Positions 7,462 through 17,039 of a DNA stretch of 64,000 bases are shown here, piece by piece. Source of the stretch: Elusimicrobium minutum Pei191 (GTDB taxonomy: Bacteria > Elusimicrobiota > Elusimicrobia > Elusimicrobiales > Elusimicrobiaceae). Position 1 is the stretch's first letter. Every line of letters begins with the position of its first letter. Where the stretch lies: the NCBI RefSeq assembly GCF_000020145.1, contig NC_010644.1, positions 620,001-684,000 of the forward strand. Direction: 5' to 3'. The position numbers were made by a program, and so were the translations under genes. Under the pieces are notes generated by a model. It saw only the letters and a program-made list of their open reading frames with translations. It did no database searches and had not been told where the DNA came from.

Positions 7462-9111
7462 ATGCTTAAAAAGAAATTAGTTCTTTTGATGGCGATTTTT
7501 GTTTTTATTCTTGCAGGTTGTACTATGCAAAACACGTCGTCCGCAAAACAACTTGAACAGGGTAAAAAATATTATGAAGAAGGAAACTACGACGCAGCCA
7601 GAGATAACTTTATAGACGTGATGATGCACGGTACCCCGCAGGAATACGCCGAAGCAAACATGTATGTTAACAAAATACATAACCAGCTTGGTAATGTTGA
7701 GCCTCCTAAATTTATACCCGATACTGACGCTGAAAAGGCTAAAGCGGCGCAAACAGTTACGGACGCAAAAACCCAGGCGGAAGCTGAAGCCCAGGCTATA
7801 ATTGATAAAGCTAACGCGGAAGCTGAAGCAATAAGAACAGCCGCCGCAGGAACAACCCAAGCAAAAGAAGAGGTTGCCGCCGCTAAAGAAGAGGCCGCGC
7901 CAACGGGCGTGGTTGTTGAAGAAGCTAAACCCTATGATCCTTTTGAATATTACGCCAGGCTTGACCCTAACAGCTATGAAGCCCAGGCAAAAAGAGAACA
8001 AGTCGCTGCTAATACTTTAATTAACTTAAGGCAACAAGCAGTTGACTCATTATCCGCCAGAAAAGGCGTTAAAATTTATTTCAGAAATAACGATATCGAC
8101 GCTATTGATATAGAATCTGCGGCAATTTTTGACAAAAGCGGGCAGTATTCTGATAACGGCTTAAAAATTCTTGAAGACTTGTATACTTTAATGGTTTTAA
8201 GCCCTACGCCGTCATTTGTTATCTTGCCTCCGGGTTCTTATACGGATGATGTTAACTTATCCGGTGTTAAACAAGCTGTGGCTTTAAGCTCTTACCTTAT
8301 ATATAAAGGCATTTCTCCCGCGAAGTTAAGCTACAACATGGGCTTATATAATGAAGAGCCCCCGGCAAAGTTCAGCAATTTGGACGGCTTGTCAATTGTT
8401 TTTGATTTTGACGCATTGCCTGTGTTGCAAATGCCCGAATCGGGCGAAAAACTGCCTATTATGAGTTTGGCAATGGCTCCTATAAGCCAGCAGCTTAACC
8501 GTGGCGGGGAAGACGGCGTTTTCCTTGACTACTCCGTTATAGAAACAAAAAATCCCATAACAAGATGGACAATGCAAATCGTACAGCATAACACGGACGG
8601 TAAATATTATATTATCAGACAGGTTGAAGGTTCTGGTCCTGTTTATTACCAAACATTTTGGAACGCAAGGAAAAACTTTTTCGGCGAACCTCTGCCCGCG
8701 GGCAAATACACCGCTGTTTTAACCGCGGTTGACAGCAAAAACCAAACAAAAATTTTAAAAAGAAGAATAACTGTTCTTCCCAGCGTTGAAGAGCTTAAAA
8801 AAGCTAAAGCAACCGCCGCTAAAAAAGCCGCTGCATCTGTAAATTATAAAGCTAAATATTTATGGACAAGGCCCGGCAGAACGGATGTTAATATCGACCC
8901 TTCTACTATAGAAGAAATGCCGTCTGCGGCGGAAAACAATTTCCCCAGCGAAGAGCCTTATTACGAAGGTGACATGTCTCAGTATGACAGCTCCGTCCCC
9001 GCTACAGGAGGCGCTTCTGCGGTTCCTCAGCCGGGTTCCGTACAATCAGGTACGGGCTATTATCCGGAAGATAATTATGATTACGGAGATTACGGCGACT
9101 ACGGGCAGTAA
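7462..9111 (+). CDS. Outer-membrane-type lipoprotein leading the pilus operon
   Basis: 549 residues. A lipoprotein signal (hydrophobic residues 5-18, lipobox LAGC, Cys19) predicts lipid anchoring. Residues ~30-75 look like one or two TPR helices (GKKYYEEGNYDAARDNFIDV). An Ala/Glu-rich coiled coil runs ~90-150. Residues ~195-315 resemble the OmpA/MotB C-terminal fold (VKIYFRNNDIDAI, then YTLMVLSP, GVKQAVALSSYLIYKGIS), though without the classic GHTD motif. The tail is Tyr/Asp/Gly-rich (YDYGDYGDYGQ). RBS AAAGGAG. It is the first gene before pilMN, so a pilotin- or alignment-like role (anchoring the secretin or linking it to peptidoglycan) is an inference. Confidence 0.7.
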   Translation: MLKKKLVLLMAIFVFILAGCTMQNTSSAKQLEQGKKYYEEGNYDAARDNFIDVMMHGTPQEYAEANMYVNKIHNQLGNVEPPKFIPDTDAEKAKAAQTVTDAKTQAEAEAQAIIDKANAEAEAIRTAAAGTTQAKEEVAAAKEEAAPTGVVVEEAKPYDPFEYYARLDPNSYEAQAKREQVAANTLINLRQQAVDSLSARKGVKIYFRNNDIDAIDIESAAIFDKSGQYSDNGLKILEDLYTLMVLSPTPSFVILPPGSYTDDVNLSGVKQAVALSSYLIYKGISPAKLSYNMGLYNEEPPAKFSNLDGLSIVFDFDALPVLQMPESGEKLPIMSLAMAPISQQLNRGGEDGVFLDYSVIETKNPITRWTMQIVQHNTDGKYYIIRQVEGSGPVYYQTFWNARKNFFGEPLPAGKYTAVLTAVDSKNQTKILKRRITVLPSVEELKKAKATAAKKAAASVNYKAKYLWTRPGRTDVNIDPSTIEEMPSAAENNFPSEEPYYEGDMSQYDSSVPATGGASAVPQPGSVQSGTGYYPEDNYDYGDYGDYGQ

Positions 9112-9148
9112 TTGAGAAGTTTAATTTAACAACGTTAAGGGTTAACTA

Positions 9149-10759
9149 ATGAATAGGTTTGTTACAAAAATATTGGGCGTTGAAAAAGAGATAGAAGAAG
9201 ATTGTTTGGGTTTATATATAAGCCCGACAGATATTTTCATAGCCCAGACAACAAGGAAAAATAACAACACGGTTATAGAAGGTCTTATAAGGGTGGCGGT
9301 ACCTCCTTTTGATAAGAGTATTCTTAAACCGCTTGATTTAAATGAAAACTTTTTCACTAATTCCGAAATATGGCTTACGCCTTTAAAAAATATAATGGAA
9401 AAAAAGAAGTGGAAAACAAAAAGAGTTGTTGTTTCTTTATCTTCAAGTTTTTCCATTTTGAGGCATTTTGTAATGCCGGATATAGAAAGGAAATATTGGA
9501 AACAATCTATTCCTTTGCAGGCAAGAAAGTATATACATTATCCTTTTGAAAAAGGTTCTTACTCCTATTATGTATATAATGTAGAGACAGCCATTACCAA
9601 ACAAAAAAAACTTGGCGTTGTTTTTGCTATGACAGGCAAAAAAATAGTTGATTCCATAAAAGACGGTTTAAAAAATATAGGCTATGAAGCTATAGCCATA
9701 GAACTTTCCGCTTTTTCAGTTGAAAGGGCTTACCACGCTATGGATAAAGAAGCCGTTGAGGGCAAAGGCAGGATTTATTCTTTCTTTGGCGTTGATACTG
9801 CCGAACTCCTGTTTGTAAATGGTAATGTTCCGTTACTTTTAAGGGGATTGGATATTTCAGGTCCTTTGCCTATTGAAAGAAGAAGGCTTGAAATAAGTAA
9901 CTATACTGATTTTATTTCCAAGCAGCTTGAGAGAGACCCTTTTGAGGAAGCCGTAATCATGGGGCATAATACCTATGAGTGGACGCATGTTTTAGAAGCT
10001 GATGCCAGAAAACCGGTACGCTTTTGGAATATGAAAGAAGGTTTGGGAATTGAACCTAAAACAATAGGCGAAGTTTCCGCTATAGGCGCATGTTCTAAGT
10101 TTATTGATGATACCTTGCCAGATGTCGACGTAAGTGGTAAAAAACGTATTAACAAACAGGAAGTATCGGCAGTACTTACAATGTGGAAAATAGCCATTTT
10201 TGCGGTTATTTGCTTTATAGGTTTAAATATATGGGGTAAATATCAGGTAATACAGGTAAACGAAGCCTTAAAAAAGGCGCAGCAAAGCGCCATCCATAAC
10301 GTCGATTTTGCCGGTATGGATGCGGGCAGCATTTTATCTTTATCTGAAAGTATGGAAAGAAAAATAACGGAATATAACAAGGTTCTTAATTCTTTCACCT
10401 TTACTCCTGTTTTTGAAGCTCTTGCGAAAATTACGCCTCCCGAAATATGGATATCAAAATTTACATATAGGGAACCATACAGCATTAAAGACGGAGCACA
10501 ACCGCCAAATATAGAGATGGAAGGTTATATCTCTTCGCCCCAGGGGGAATGGAAATATGACATTGATCTTGGCAATAAGTTTAAGGATTTGATTGCTTCA
10601 GCGCCTGCTTTTGCCCCAATGTGTAAGGCCGGGCCGGGGAATAAAGGGGTGGAAATATCATTTCCCGTGGAGACGAACGTTTCCGGCGGCGGCGGAATTG
10701 AAAGTAAAGGTACCAGATTTATTTTAAGATGCCAAAATCAAGCGGGGGCAAGAAGATAA
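9149..10759 (+). CDS. Pilus assembly platform protein, PilM-PilN fusion (GspL-like)
   Basis: 536 residues. Residues ~15-320 have the actin-like fold of PilM (GLYISPTDIFIAQ start, then RHFVMP and ARKYIHYPFEKGSY, a typical PilM 'Q--ARKYIP-P' signature). A single membrane helix at ~345-363 (MWKIAIFAVICFIGLNIWG) is followed by a PilN-like periplasmic part with a coiled coil and a ferredoxin-like C-terminus. In most type IV pilus systems these are two proteins; fusion resembles GspL of type II secretion. It would link the cytoplasmic motor PilB to the periplasmic PilO/PilP/PilQ channel. The stop overlaps the pilO start (TAATG), indicating translational coupling. Confidence 0.82.
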   Translation: MNRFVTKILGVEKEIEEDCLGLYISPTDIFIAQTTRKNNNTVIEGLIRVAVPPFDKSILKPLDLNENFFTNSEIWLTPLKNIMEKKKWKTKRVVVSLSSSFSILRHFVMPDIERKYWKQSIPLQARKYIHYPFEKGSYSYYVYNVETAITKQKKLGVVFAMTGKKIVDSIKDGLKNIGYEAIAIELSAFSVERAYHAMDKEAVEGKGRIYSFFGVDTAELLFVNGNVPLLLRGLDISGPLPIERRRLEISNYTDFISKQLERDPFEEAVIMGHNTYEWTHVLEADARKPVRFWNMKEGLGIEPKTIGEVSAIGACSKFIDDTLPDVDVSGKKRINKQEVSAVLTMWKIAIFAVICFIGLNIWGKYQVIQVNEALKKAQQSAIHNVDFAGMDAGSILSLSESMERKITEYNKVLNSFTFTPVFEALAKITPPEIWISKFTYREPYSIKDGAQPPNIEMEGYISSPQGEWKYDIDLGNKFKDLIASAPAFAPMCKAGPGNKGVEISFPVETNVSGGGGIESKGTRFILRCQNQAGARR

Positions 10760-11448
10760 TGGATTTGAAGAATTTATTTCCCAAAAAGCCTAAAGCTAAG
10801 GTAACCCAAGCCGGAAATCCCGGGCTTGAACTTACTCCTGTAACGTTAAAACCTAAAAAAGAAAATCCATTAGTGGTTTCTTTAAAAGAAGGTTTTAAAA
10901 ATATAAACGTTGTGGCCGCGGAAGGCAACTATAAAGTTTTTGCTAAGCCGGTATTGTTTGGCGTTATAGTTTGTTTCGCGCTTTATTATTATAACGGCGG
11001 AAATGCCGCTATAATAAACCAGAAAAATGCTCTAATATCATCTTTAAGAACACAGAAAGAAAAAATGGTAAGTTACGAACAAAATAAAGAGAAGATATTG
11101 GAAGTTGAAGGGTTTTTCCCAGATATTGCGGGTAAAAACGAATGGCTTATTACTGAAATTATTGACGTTTTCGACAGAAATAATATGAGGCAGACTTTTA
11201 CCGGCCCCCAACAGGAAGAAGCGGGTGATATTTTAACTGCCGCCGCGATGGGTGTTTCTTTAAAAGGGTCTTATTACAATATAGGCAAACTGGTTTCAGA
11301 TATTGAAAACAGAAAAAATTTAATGAAAGTGCAGGAACTTAATCTTATCAAAGATGATAAAGATTTGGGTCTTAACAACGTTACTATGAAAATCGGCACT
11401 ATATTTCCCAAAGAAAGGATTGCCGCTAAAAAAGGCGAGGGGAAATAA
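10759..11448 (+). CDS. pilO: Pilus assembly protein PilO-like
   Basis: 229 residues from the ATG at 10759, which shares an A with the upstream TAA; an earlier in-frame ATG (10729) would overlap pilMN by 31 bases. After a basic Pro-rich cytoplasmic stretch (1-60) there is one membrane helix (VLFGVIVCFALYYY), then a coiled coil (NQKNALISSLRTQKEKM) and an alpha/beta periplasmic domain (LKGSYYNIGKLVSDIENRK), typical of PilO/GspM. PilO pairs with PilN to form the inner-membrane alignment complex of type IV pili. The call rests on topology, the SYYNIGKLVSDIE motif and operon position. Confidence 0.8.
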   Translation: MDLKNLFPKKPKAKVTQAGNPGLELTPVTLKPKKENPLVVSLKEGFKNINVVAAEGNYKVFAKPVLFGVIVCFALYYYNGGNAAIINQKNALISSLRTQKEKMVSYEQNKEKILEVEGFFPDIAGKNEWLITEIIDVFDRNNMRQTFTGPQQEEAGDILTAAAMGVSLKGSYYNIGKLVSDIENRKNLMKVQELNLIKDDKDLGLNNVTMKIGTIFPKERIAAKKGEGK

Positions 11449-11451
11449 TAT

Positions 11452-12279
11452 ATGAATAAGAAAATAATAGGTATATTAGCTTTTATAATCGTCGCTGCCG
11501 GCGCATGGTACGGGTATGATAAATGGTCCGAAGGCCAAAAGCAGCAAAAGCGGCGTGCCGTAGCCGAGGCTAAGCAAAATGAGCTTGACGCTATGCCTAC
11601 ATCGAGTGAGACATCTCTTTCCTCAATGAATTTAGGCGCTTTTGCCCCCAAAATTGAAGAGCCCGCCGCTATGCCCAGCGATGATCCCGCCGCAGCTATT
11701 TCACAAGATTTTGAAACGCAAAGGGAAACCATGGATCCTACAGGAGCGCCTCAGCTTCCGCCGCCTCCCGGTATTATTCCGGATACGCTGGTTGCTCCCT
11801 CCCAAATAGCTAAAAACGCTTCGGTTTCGGCAGCGATTGCGGCAAATAATATTAAAGATGAAGAACCCGCAAAGGTAGCTGATATTTTGTTGGGTAAAAA
11901 AAGTATGCAATATACCGCCATGTACAATCAGGACCCGACCCTTTCAAAATATGACAGGGATATCGCGGAAGCTAACAGACTTGCCAGAATCAGAACTGAA
12001 GAGAATGCCAGAAAAGCCAGGCTTGAGGCCGAACGTCAGGCAAGACTTAGAAGAGAGGCGGAAGAAAGAGCCAGGCAGGAATTGTTAAAAGATCCCAGCA
12101 GGGCTATAAGAAATAAAATAAAAATACAGGGCCTTGTAGGACAGGAAGTTTTTATTAATAATAAAATATACACGGTAGGTTCGACTATATTGGGCGCCAA
12201 AATCGTCTATATAGGAGAAGACAGCGTAAGATTTAGTTATAAAGGACAGACTTTTACTAAAAAAGTTGACGTTAAATAG
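11452..12279 (+). CDS. PilP-like periplasmic alignment protein
   Basis: 275 residues. One N-terminal membrane anchor (IIGILAFIIVAAGAWYGY, 4-21), a long low-complexity Ala/Pro-rich linker, an Arg/Glu/Ala-rich helix (~165-205, RTEENARKARLEAERQ) and a small C-terminal beta-domain (KIQGLVGQEVFINNKIYTVG, then GAKIVYIGEDSVRFSYKGQT). That final domain matches the PilP/GspC homology-region pattern, which contacts the secretin N0 domain. Unlike typical PilP it is not a lipoprotein but has a GspC-like single helix. Three bases separate it from pilO and ten from pilQ, so it sits in the usual PilP slot. Confidence 0.72.
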   Translation: MNKKIIGILAFIIVAAGAWYGYDKWSEGQKQQKRRAVAEAKQNELDAMPTSSETSLSSMNLGAFAPKIEEPAAMPSDDPAAAISQDFETQRETMDPTGAPQLPPPPGIIPDTLVAPSQIAKNASVSAAIAANNIKDEEPAKVADILLGKKSMQYTAMYNQDPTLSKYDRDIAEANRLARIRTEENARKARLEAERQARLRREAEERARQELLKDPSRAIRNKIKIQGLVGQEVFINNKIYTVGSTILGAKIVYIGEDSVRFSYKGQTFTKKVDVK

Positions 12280-12289
12280 GAGGAAGTGA

Positions 12290-13873
12290 ATGAAAAGGAG
12301 TTTAATTGCTGTTTGGGCTTTTGCAGCGGCGCTTTGTTTGACAAGCGCAAGTATAGCATGGGCTCAAAATGTTAATTTGGAGTTACCTAAGGATGAACCC
12401 GCCCCTAAATCCGGCGGTTTCGCCGCCGCTAATGCGGAGTCATCTCTGTATAAAGATACAGAGGCCAACTCACCGTTAGACAGAAAAGTTTCTATCAGAG
12501 TGGCAAGCGTTCCGATAGCTACGTTTCTTAACAGTATTTCAGCGCAGGCTAAAATAAACTTTATTATGAGTGAGGAATTTGCCAATAAAAAAGTTACAGC
12601 TTCACTTAATAATATTACAGTGAGAGAGGCGCTTGACACATTACTTCGCGTGCAGGGACTTACTTACCAGCGTATAGGTAAAAGCGACAGCTATGTCGTT
12701 ACCAAACGTTCAAGTGATTCACCTAACACAATTACAAAAGTTTATACATTAAACTATATTTCACTTCAAGGCAGCAACAGCACCGGCAATACAAACTCGC
12801 CACAATCAACTTTTGCCTCCAGCCTTAACGTCAACCCCAATGAACAAAGAAGCGACATGGAAAACCTTGCCGAAATGGTTACAGACAGCGCGAGAAAAGG
12901 CGCCACCGGCAGCGATTTCTTAACAATCATTCAAAGTGTAATGTCCTCACAGGGTAAAATAGCTATTGACCCGAGAACAAATAAACTTATTGTTACCGAT
13001 ATTCCTGAAATTTTTCCGCAGTTGGAAAACATTTTAGCTGAACTTGATATCAAACCTCCGCAGGTTTTGATTGAAGCGCAAATTATTGAAGTAAACAAAT
13101 CAAGCGGTTTGGAAATAGGTTTAAGCTACGGCGGTACGGACGGCACAATATTTAAATTTACAGGTCCCGCAAGAGGCGTTGATATTGATTATGTTAAAGG
13201 TAACGGCGTAAGCGGCTGGGGTTATATTTTCCCTCCCGCAGGTACGGGTACGGGCGGTAGCTCCGGCGGCGACAGCGGTGGTGGAAGCACTGACGGCAGC
13301 GGCGGCAACAGCAACTCCCCTAAAGACGCTTTCTTAGATTTTTCTTCATTTTCAATCGTGCTTAAATCACTTTTGACAAGAGGCGAAGCAAAGTACCTTG
13401 GTAAGCCTAAAGTTGTTACAATAAACAACCAACCCGCGGTTATCGAATCAACAAGAGACGCGGCTGTGGGTTTCGCAAGTAATTTGTCAGGCAACACAGG
13501 CAGCACAAACGTTGTAAGCCAGACAGCTGAAAGAAAAACTGTGGGTTTAACCCTTAAAGTTACGCCCCAGGTTAACAAAGAGGGGTATATTACCCTTCTT
13601 ATCGAACCTTCTTATTCTTCAGTCGCAAACTCTGCCGTAAGTGATGGTACGAAAGATACGCTTAACAGAAGCGCAAGCACTCTTGTACGCGTTAAAAACG
13701 GACAGACAGTTGTATTGGGCGGCTTATTGTCTTCAAGAGAAATCTTAGAAGACAGGAAAGTTCCTTTACTTGGTGATATTCCTTTAATAGGTTGGTTATT
13801 TACACAAAGATCAACAACTAAAGAAACAACCGATATGGTTATTTTTGTAACGCCTACAATCTTGGCGGACTAA
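12290..13873 (+). CDS. pilQ: Type IV pilus secretin PilQ
   Basis: 527 residues with a Sec signal peptide (1-25, ending SIAWA). Residues ~65-140 are an STN/N0 domain (VSIRVASVPIATFLNSIS, then VREALDTLL); an N1-like KH domain follows (IAIDPRTNKLIVTDIPEIFP). The secretin core begins VLIEAQIIEVNKSSGLEIGL and ends with the gate-region signature VPLLGDIPLIGWLF and MVIFVTPTIL. It forms the multimeric outer-membrane pore through which the pilus passes. It is short for a PilQ (no AMIN domains). A 30-residue Gly/Ser run (~316-345) interrupts the core near the first barrel hairpins. RBS AGGAAG. Confidence 0.93.
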   Translation: MKRSLIAVWAFAAALCLTSASIAWAQNVNLELPKDEPAPKSGGFAAANAESSLYKDTEANSPLDRKVSIRVASVPIATFLNSISAQAKINFIMSEEFANKKVTASLNNITVREALDTLLRVQGLTYQRIGKSDSYVVTKRSSDSPNTITKVYTLNYISLQGSNSTGNTNSPQSTFASSLNVNPNEQRSDMENLAEMVTDSARKGATGSDFLTIIQSVMSSQGKIAIDPRTNKLIVTDIPEIFPQLENILAELDIKPPQVLIEAQIIEVNKSSGLEIGLSYGGTDGTIFKFTGPARGVDIDYVKGNGVSGWGYIFPPAGTGTGGSSGGDSGGGSTDGSGGNSNSPKDAFLDFSSFSIVLKSLLTRGEAKYLGKPKVVTINNQPAVIESTRDAAVGFASNLSGNTGSTNVVSQTAERKTVGLTLKVTPQVNKEGYITLLIEPSYSSVANSAVSDGTKDTLNRSASTLVRVKNGQTVVLGGLLSSREILEDRKVPLLGDIPLIGWLFTQRSTTKETTDMVIFVTPTILAD

Positions 13874-13874
13874 A

Positions 13875-13911
13875 ATTTAAGAGGGGCGCGTTAACCCGCG
13901 CCCCTTTAAAT
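13875..13911 (+). terminator. Hairpin between pilQ and pilB
   Basis: ATTTAA and AGGGGCGCG pair with CGCGCCCCT and TTAAAT around a short loop. No long T-run follows directly, so it may be a partial terminator or an mRNA-processing/stability stem that lowers pilBC expression relative to pilQ. Confidence 0.5.
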
Positions 13912-13988
13912 GTAAAAAAGTTCTTTTTTGATTGTCTTACGGGGCAAATTAAAAATAATTTTTTAAATATTATTCGGGGCGGTATAAC

Positions 13989-15719
13989 ATGAGCAGAAAA
14001 CTAGATGATATTTTAATCGATTCCGGCATTATAAACGCTGAGCAGCTTAAAAAGGCCACATTGTACGCCAACCAAAACAATGTTTCTTTGGGCGACGCTA
14101 CTATTAAACTCGGCTTCGCTACGGAAGAGCAAATAACAATTGCGCTCTCAAAACACTTTTCCGTTCCTTACGCTTCCAAAGAAAATAACATTTTAATACC
14201 TGAAAAGGAACAAAACCTGCAAGATGTTGTAAATGAAAAATTTGCCAGGGAAAACATGGTTCTTCCTTTATTTTTGGAAGAAGGCGTTTTGGCTATAGCA
14301 ATGTATGACCCTTCAAACGTTTTTTTAGTTGATAACGTAAAAATGATGACCGGCTATGATATCCAACCGTTTATCGCCAGTAAATCCCAAATTTTAACCG
14401 CTATTGACGTTTTTTACGGTGGTAAAGACTTAATTGAAGAAGTTGTTGTAGGCAACGCCGCCGTTAAAGAGGAAGAAGGGGACGACATTGAAGTTATTTC
14501 CGTAGAAGGAAAGCTTGACTTAGATACTTTAAAAGGCAGCGGATCGCACTACATTAAACTTGTTAACGCTATTTTAAAGCAAGCTATTTCGGAAAGAACT
14601 TCCGATATTCACTTGGAAATGTTTGACGAAATGGTCAGCTTGCGTTTCAGAATCGACGGCGCGCTTTATGAAAGAACCCCGCCTCCTAAGGAAAGCGTTG
14701 CGGCTATTATTTCCCGTATTAAAATTTTATCTAAGTTAGACATTGCCGAAAAGCGTTTACCGCAAGACGGCAGCTTCGCCATAAAGTACCAGAACAGAAC
14801 CATTGAAGTCCGTGTTTCGGTTTGTCCCACGGTGTTTGGCGAAAAGCTGGTTCTTCGTATTTTGGATAAAGGTACCAGCGTTCTTACTATTGAAAGGCTT
14901 GGCTTTGAGCCCAGACAAAGGGAAGACTTTTTATCTGCGGCTAACTTACCGCACGGGTTGATATTTCTTACAGGGCCTACAGGTTCGGGTAAATCAACCA
15001 CGCTTAACGCCGTTTTATCAACAATTAAAACCACTGAACTTAACTTTATGACGCTGGAAGATCCTGTAGAATATAAACTTCAGGGTATAAGCCAGGTGCA
15101 GGTTAAACCACAAATCGGTTTAACTTTTGCCGCGGGCCTGCGTTCTTTTCTCCGCCAAGATCCTGACGTTATCTTGGTAGGTGAAGTCCGCGATAATGAA
15201 ACGGCCGAATCATGTTTAAAAGCCGCTCTTACAGGCCACTTAGTGCTTTCAACGCTGCACACTAACGAAGCTTTGGGTGCGATTCCGCGTCTTATTGATA
15301 TGGGTATGGAGGCGTTCTTGCTTTCCAGCTCTTTAGCTTTAGTGGCGGCGCAGCGTCTTATCAGAAAGCTTTGTCCGCATTGCAGGCGTCCTTTTACGCC
15401 TTCACCTGAGCTTGTTGAACAGGCTTTAAGGGAATCAAAGCTTCCTCCCGGGGATAAAGACACGTGGACTTTTTACCAAAAGGTAGGCTGTCCCAAATGC
15501 AGCGAAACCGGGTATTTAGGCCGTATGGCTATTTATGAAGTTTTTAAAATCAATGAGGAAATGAGAAATATTATTTATAAAACGCAGGACCTTATTGACC
15601 TTAACCGGGCTGCTGAAAGGTCCGGCGCGTGGAACCTTCGCGCGAGCGGTTGGAGAAAGGCCGTTAAAGGGTTAACAACACATGAGGAAATTTTATCCGT
15701 CACCACGTTGGAAGAATAG
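13989..15719 (+). CDS. pilB: Type IV pilus extension ATPase PilB (GspE family)
   Basis: 576 residues. An N-terminal GspE_N-type domain (LDDILIDSGIINAEQLKKA) is followed by the RecA-like secretion ATPase. Walker A is GPTGSGKSTT (about 328-337), the Asp box and His box regions are present, and Walker B-type DPDVILVGEVRD lies at about 391. Two zinc-type pairs, CPHC (~462) and CPKC (~502), are typical of PilB/GspE and absent from PilT. It powers subunit assembly on the cytoplasmic side, working with PilC and the PilM part of the fusion protein. No retraction ATPase PilT is present in this window. Confidence 0.95.
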   Translation: MSRKLDDILIDSGIINAEQLKKATLYANQNNVSLGDATIKLGFATEEQITIALSKHFSVPYASKENNILIPEKEQNLQDVVNEKFARENMVLPLFLEEGVLAIAMYDPSNVFLVDNVKMMTGYDIQPFIASKSQILTAIDVFYGGKDLIEEVVVGNAAVKEEEGDDIEVISVEGKLDLDTLKGSGSHYIKLVNAILKQAISERTSDIHLEMFDEMVSLRFRIDGALYERTPPPKESVAAIISRIKILSKLDIAEKRLPQDGSFAIKYQNRTIEVRVSVCPTVFGEKLVLRILDKGTSVLTIERLGFEPRQREDFLSAANLPHGLIFLTGPTGSGKSTTLNAVLSTIKTTELNFMTLEDPVEYKLQGISQVQVKPQIGLTFAAGLRSFLRQDPDVILVGEVRDNETAESCLKAALTGHLVLSTLHTNEALGAIPRLIDMGMEAFLLSSSLALVAAQRLIRKLCPHCRRPFTPSPELVEQALRESKLPPGDKDTWTFYQKVGCPKCSETGYLGRMAIYEVFKINEEMRNIIYKTQDLIDLNRAAERSGAWNLRASGWRKAVKGLTTHEEILSVTTLEE

Positions 15720-15764
15720 ATTTGTTACGCAATAACAAAAAAATAAAATATTAAGGCAGGGTTT

Positions 15765-17003
15765 ATGGCTAAATATTCATATGTAGTTAAAGATCATACA
15801 GGCAAATCTTTTAAAGGCAGCCTTCAGGCTGACTCAAGGGATAAAGCCGTAGGTATATTACAGGAGCACGGGTATATTATTCTTGAAGTTAAAGAAGCGG
15901 GCGGAAAAGGGGCTCTCTTCGGTGGAACAAAACCCCAAAAAGGCAAAGGAACTAACAGTAAGGTTAAATCGCACATTTTGGCCTTTTTCGCTGAACAACT
16001 TTCAACTCTTATTTCCGGCGGCGTACCATTGGTAAGAGCTATTACGCTTTTGGGTGAACACGCTTCAGACCCTAACTTGGGTTACGTTTTACAGCAAATA
16101 GCTAAAGATATTGCCTCAGGCTCTTCTTTTTATACCGCTTTGGAAAAACACCCCAAAACGTTTGACCATATTTGGCTTTCCCTGGTGCAGGCGGGTGAAG
16201 TAGGCGGACAGCTTGCCGGCACATTGATGCAGATTGCGGTTTATATTAAAACGCAGGACGCTGTCAGAAGTAAAATTATTACGGCTGTTTCCTACCCGGC
16301 GATTTTGTTTATCATGTCGGTAGGCGTATTAATTTACTTTATCGTTTTTATCGTCCCTACGTTTGCCACTATTTTTGCAGAGTCAAACATGGAACTTCCC
16401 GCCATTACTCAGGCGGTACTTTTAATTTCACATTTAATTACACACAGATTACCTTGGATTATAGGCACATTGGTTGTGGCTATCGTAGCGTTTAACGTTT
16501 ACATACGCGGTGACGCGGGTAAAAAGAACTGGCACTCATTTCTTCTTAATATACCTTTATTAGGCGCATTTTTAAAGAACATGTATTATGAGCGTATGCT
16601 TTCCACTCTTTCCACGCTTTTAAAAAGCGGTGTTACAATTCTTAACTCCATTACGGTTCTTGAAAACGCTTTTGCCGGCAACATCATAATAAGAAACGCT
16701 TTAAGAGAGGCCAAAAAAGACGTTTCCGAAGGCAAGTCTATTTCGGATTCTTTTAAAGACACAGGTGTTTTCCCTGGTATGATGACCGAGATGATGAGAA
16801 TGGGTGAGGAATCCGGACGTTTACCTAATATTATTGACACTTTGGCCAAGTTTTATAATGACCACGTTAACCAGTTTATAGCCCGTTTTTCGGCGGTTAT
16901 TGACCCTATACTTATTATCGGCGTAGGCGTTATTATAGGTATAGTTGTTATGTCAATTTTCATGCCTATATTTAAAATGTCTCAAATGGGCAGCAACATG
17001 TAA
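15765..17003 (+). CDS. pilC: Inner-membrane platform protein PilC (GspF family)
   Basis: 412 residues, the usual length. Two GspF domains are visible, each opening with an F-x-EQLSTLI-GGVPL/YERMLSTLSTLLKSGV motif, and three membrane segments near 175-200, 225-245 and 380-405. The N-terminus (YSVVKDHTGKSFKGSLQAD-type, here YSYVVKDHTGKSFKGSLQAD) matches PilC. It couples PilB to pilin insertion. It follows pilB by 45 bases and precedes the prepilin cluster by 36, as in many pilus operons. Confidence 0.95.
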   Translation: MAKYSYVVKDHTGKSFKGSLQADSRDKAVGILQEHGYIILEVKEAGGKGALFGGTKPQKGKGTNSKVKSHILAFFAEQLSTLISGGVPLVRAITLLGEHASDPNLGYVLQQIAKDIASGSSFYTALEKHPKTFDHIWLSLVQAGEVGGQLAGTLMQIAVYIKTQDAVRSKIITAVSYPAILFIMSVGVLIYFIVFIVPTFATIFAESNMELPAITQAVLLISHLITHRLPWIIGTLVVAIVAFNVYIRGDAGKKNWHSFLLNIPLLGAFLKNMYYERMLSTLSTLLKSGVTILNSITVLENAFAGNIIIRNALREAKKDVSEGKSISDSFKDTGVFPGMMTEMMRMGEESGRLPNIIDTLAKFYNDHVNQFIARFSAVIDPILIIGVGVIIGIVVMSIFMPIFKMSQMGSNM

Positions 17004-17039
17004 CAAAAGGGAATTTTTTCCCTTTTAAGGAGTTTTATT

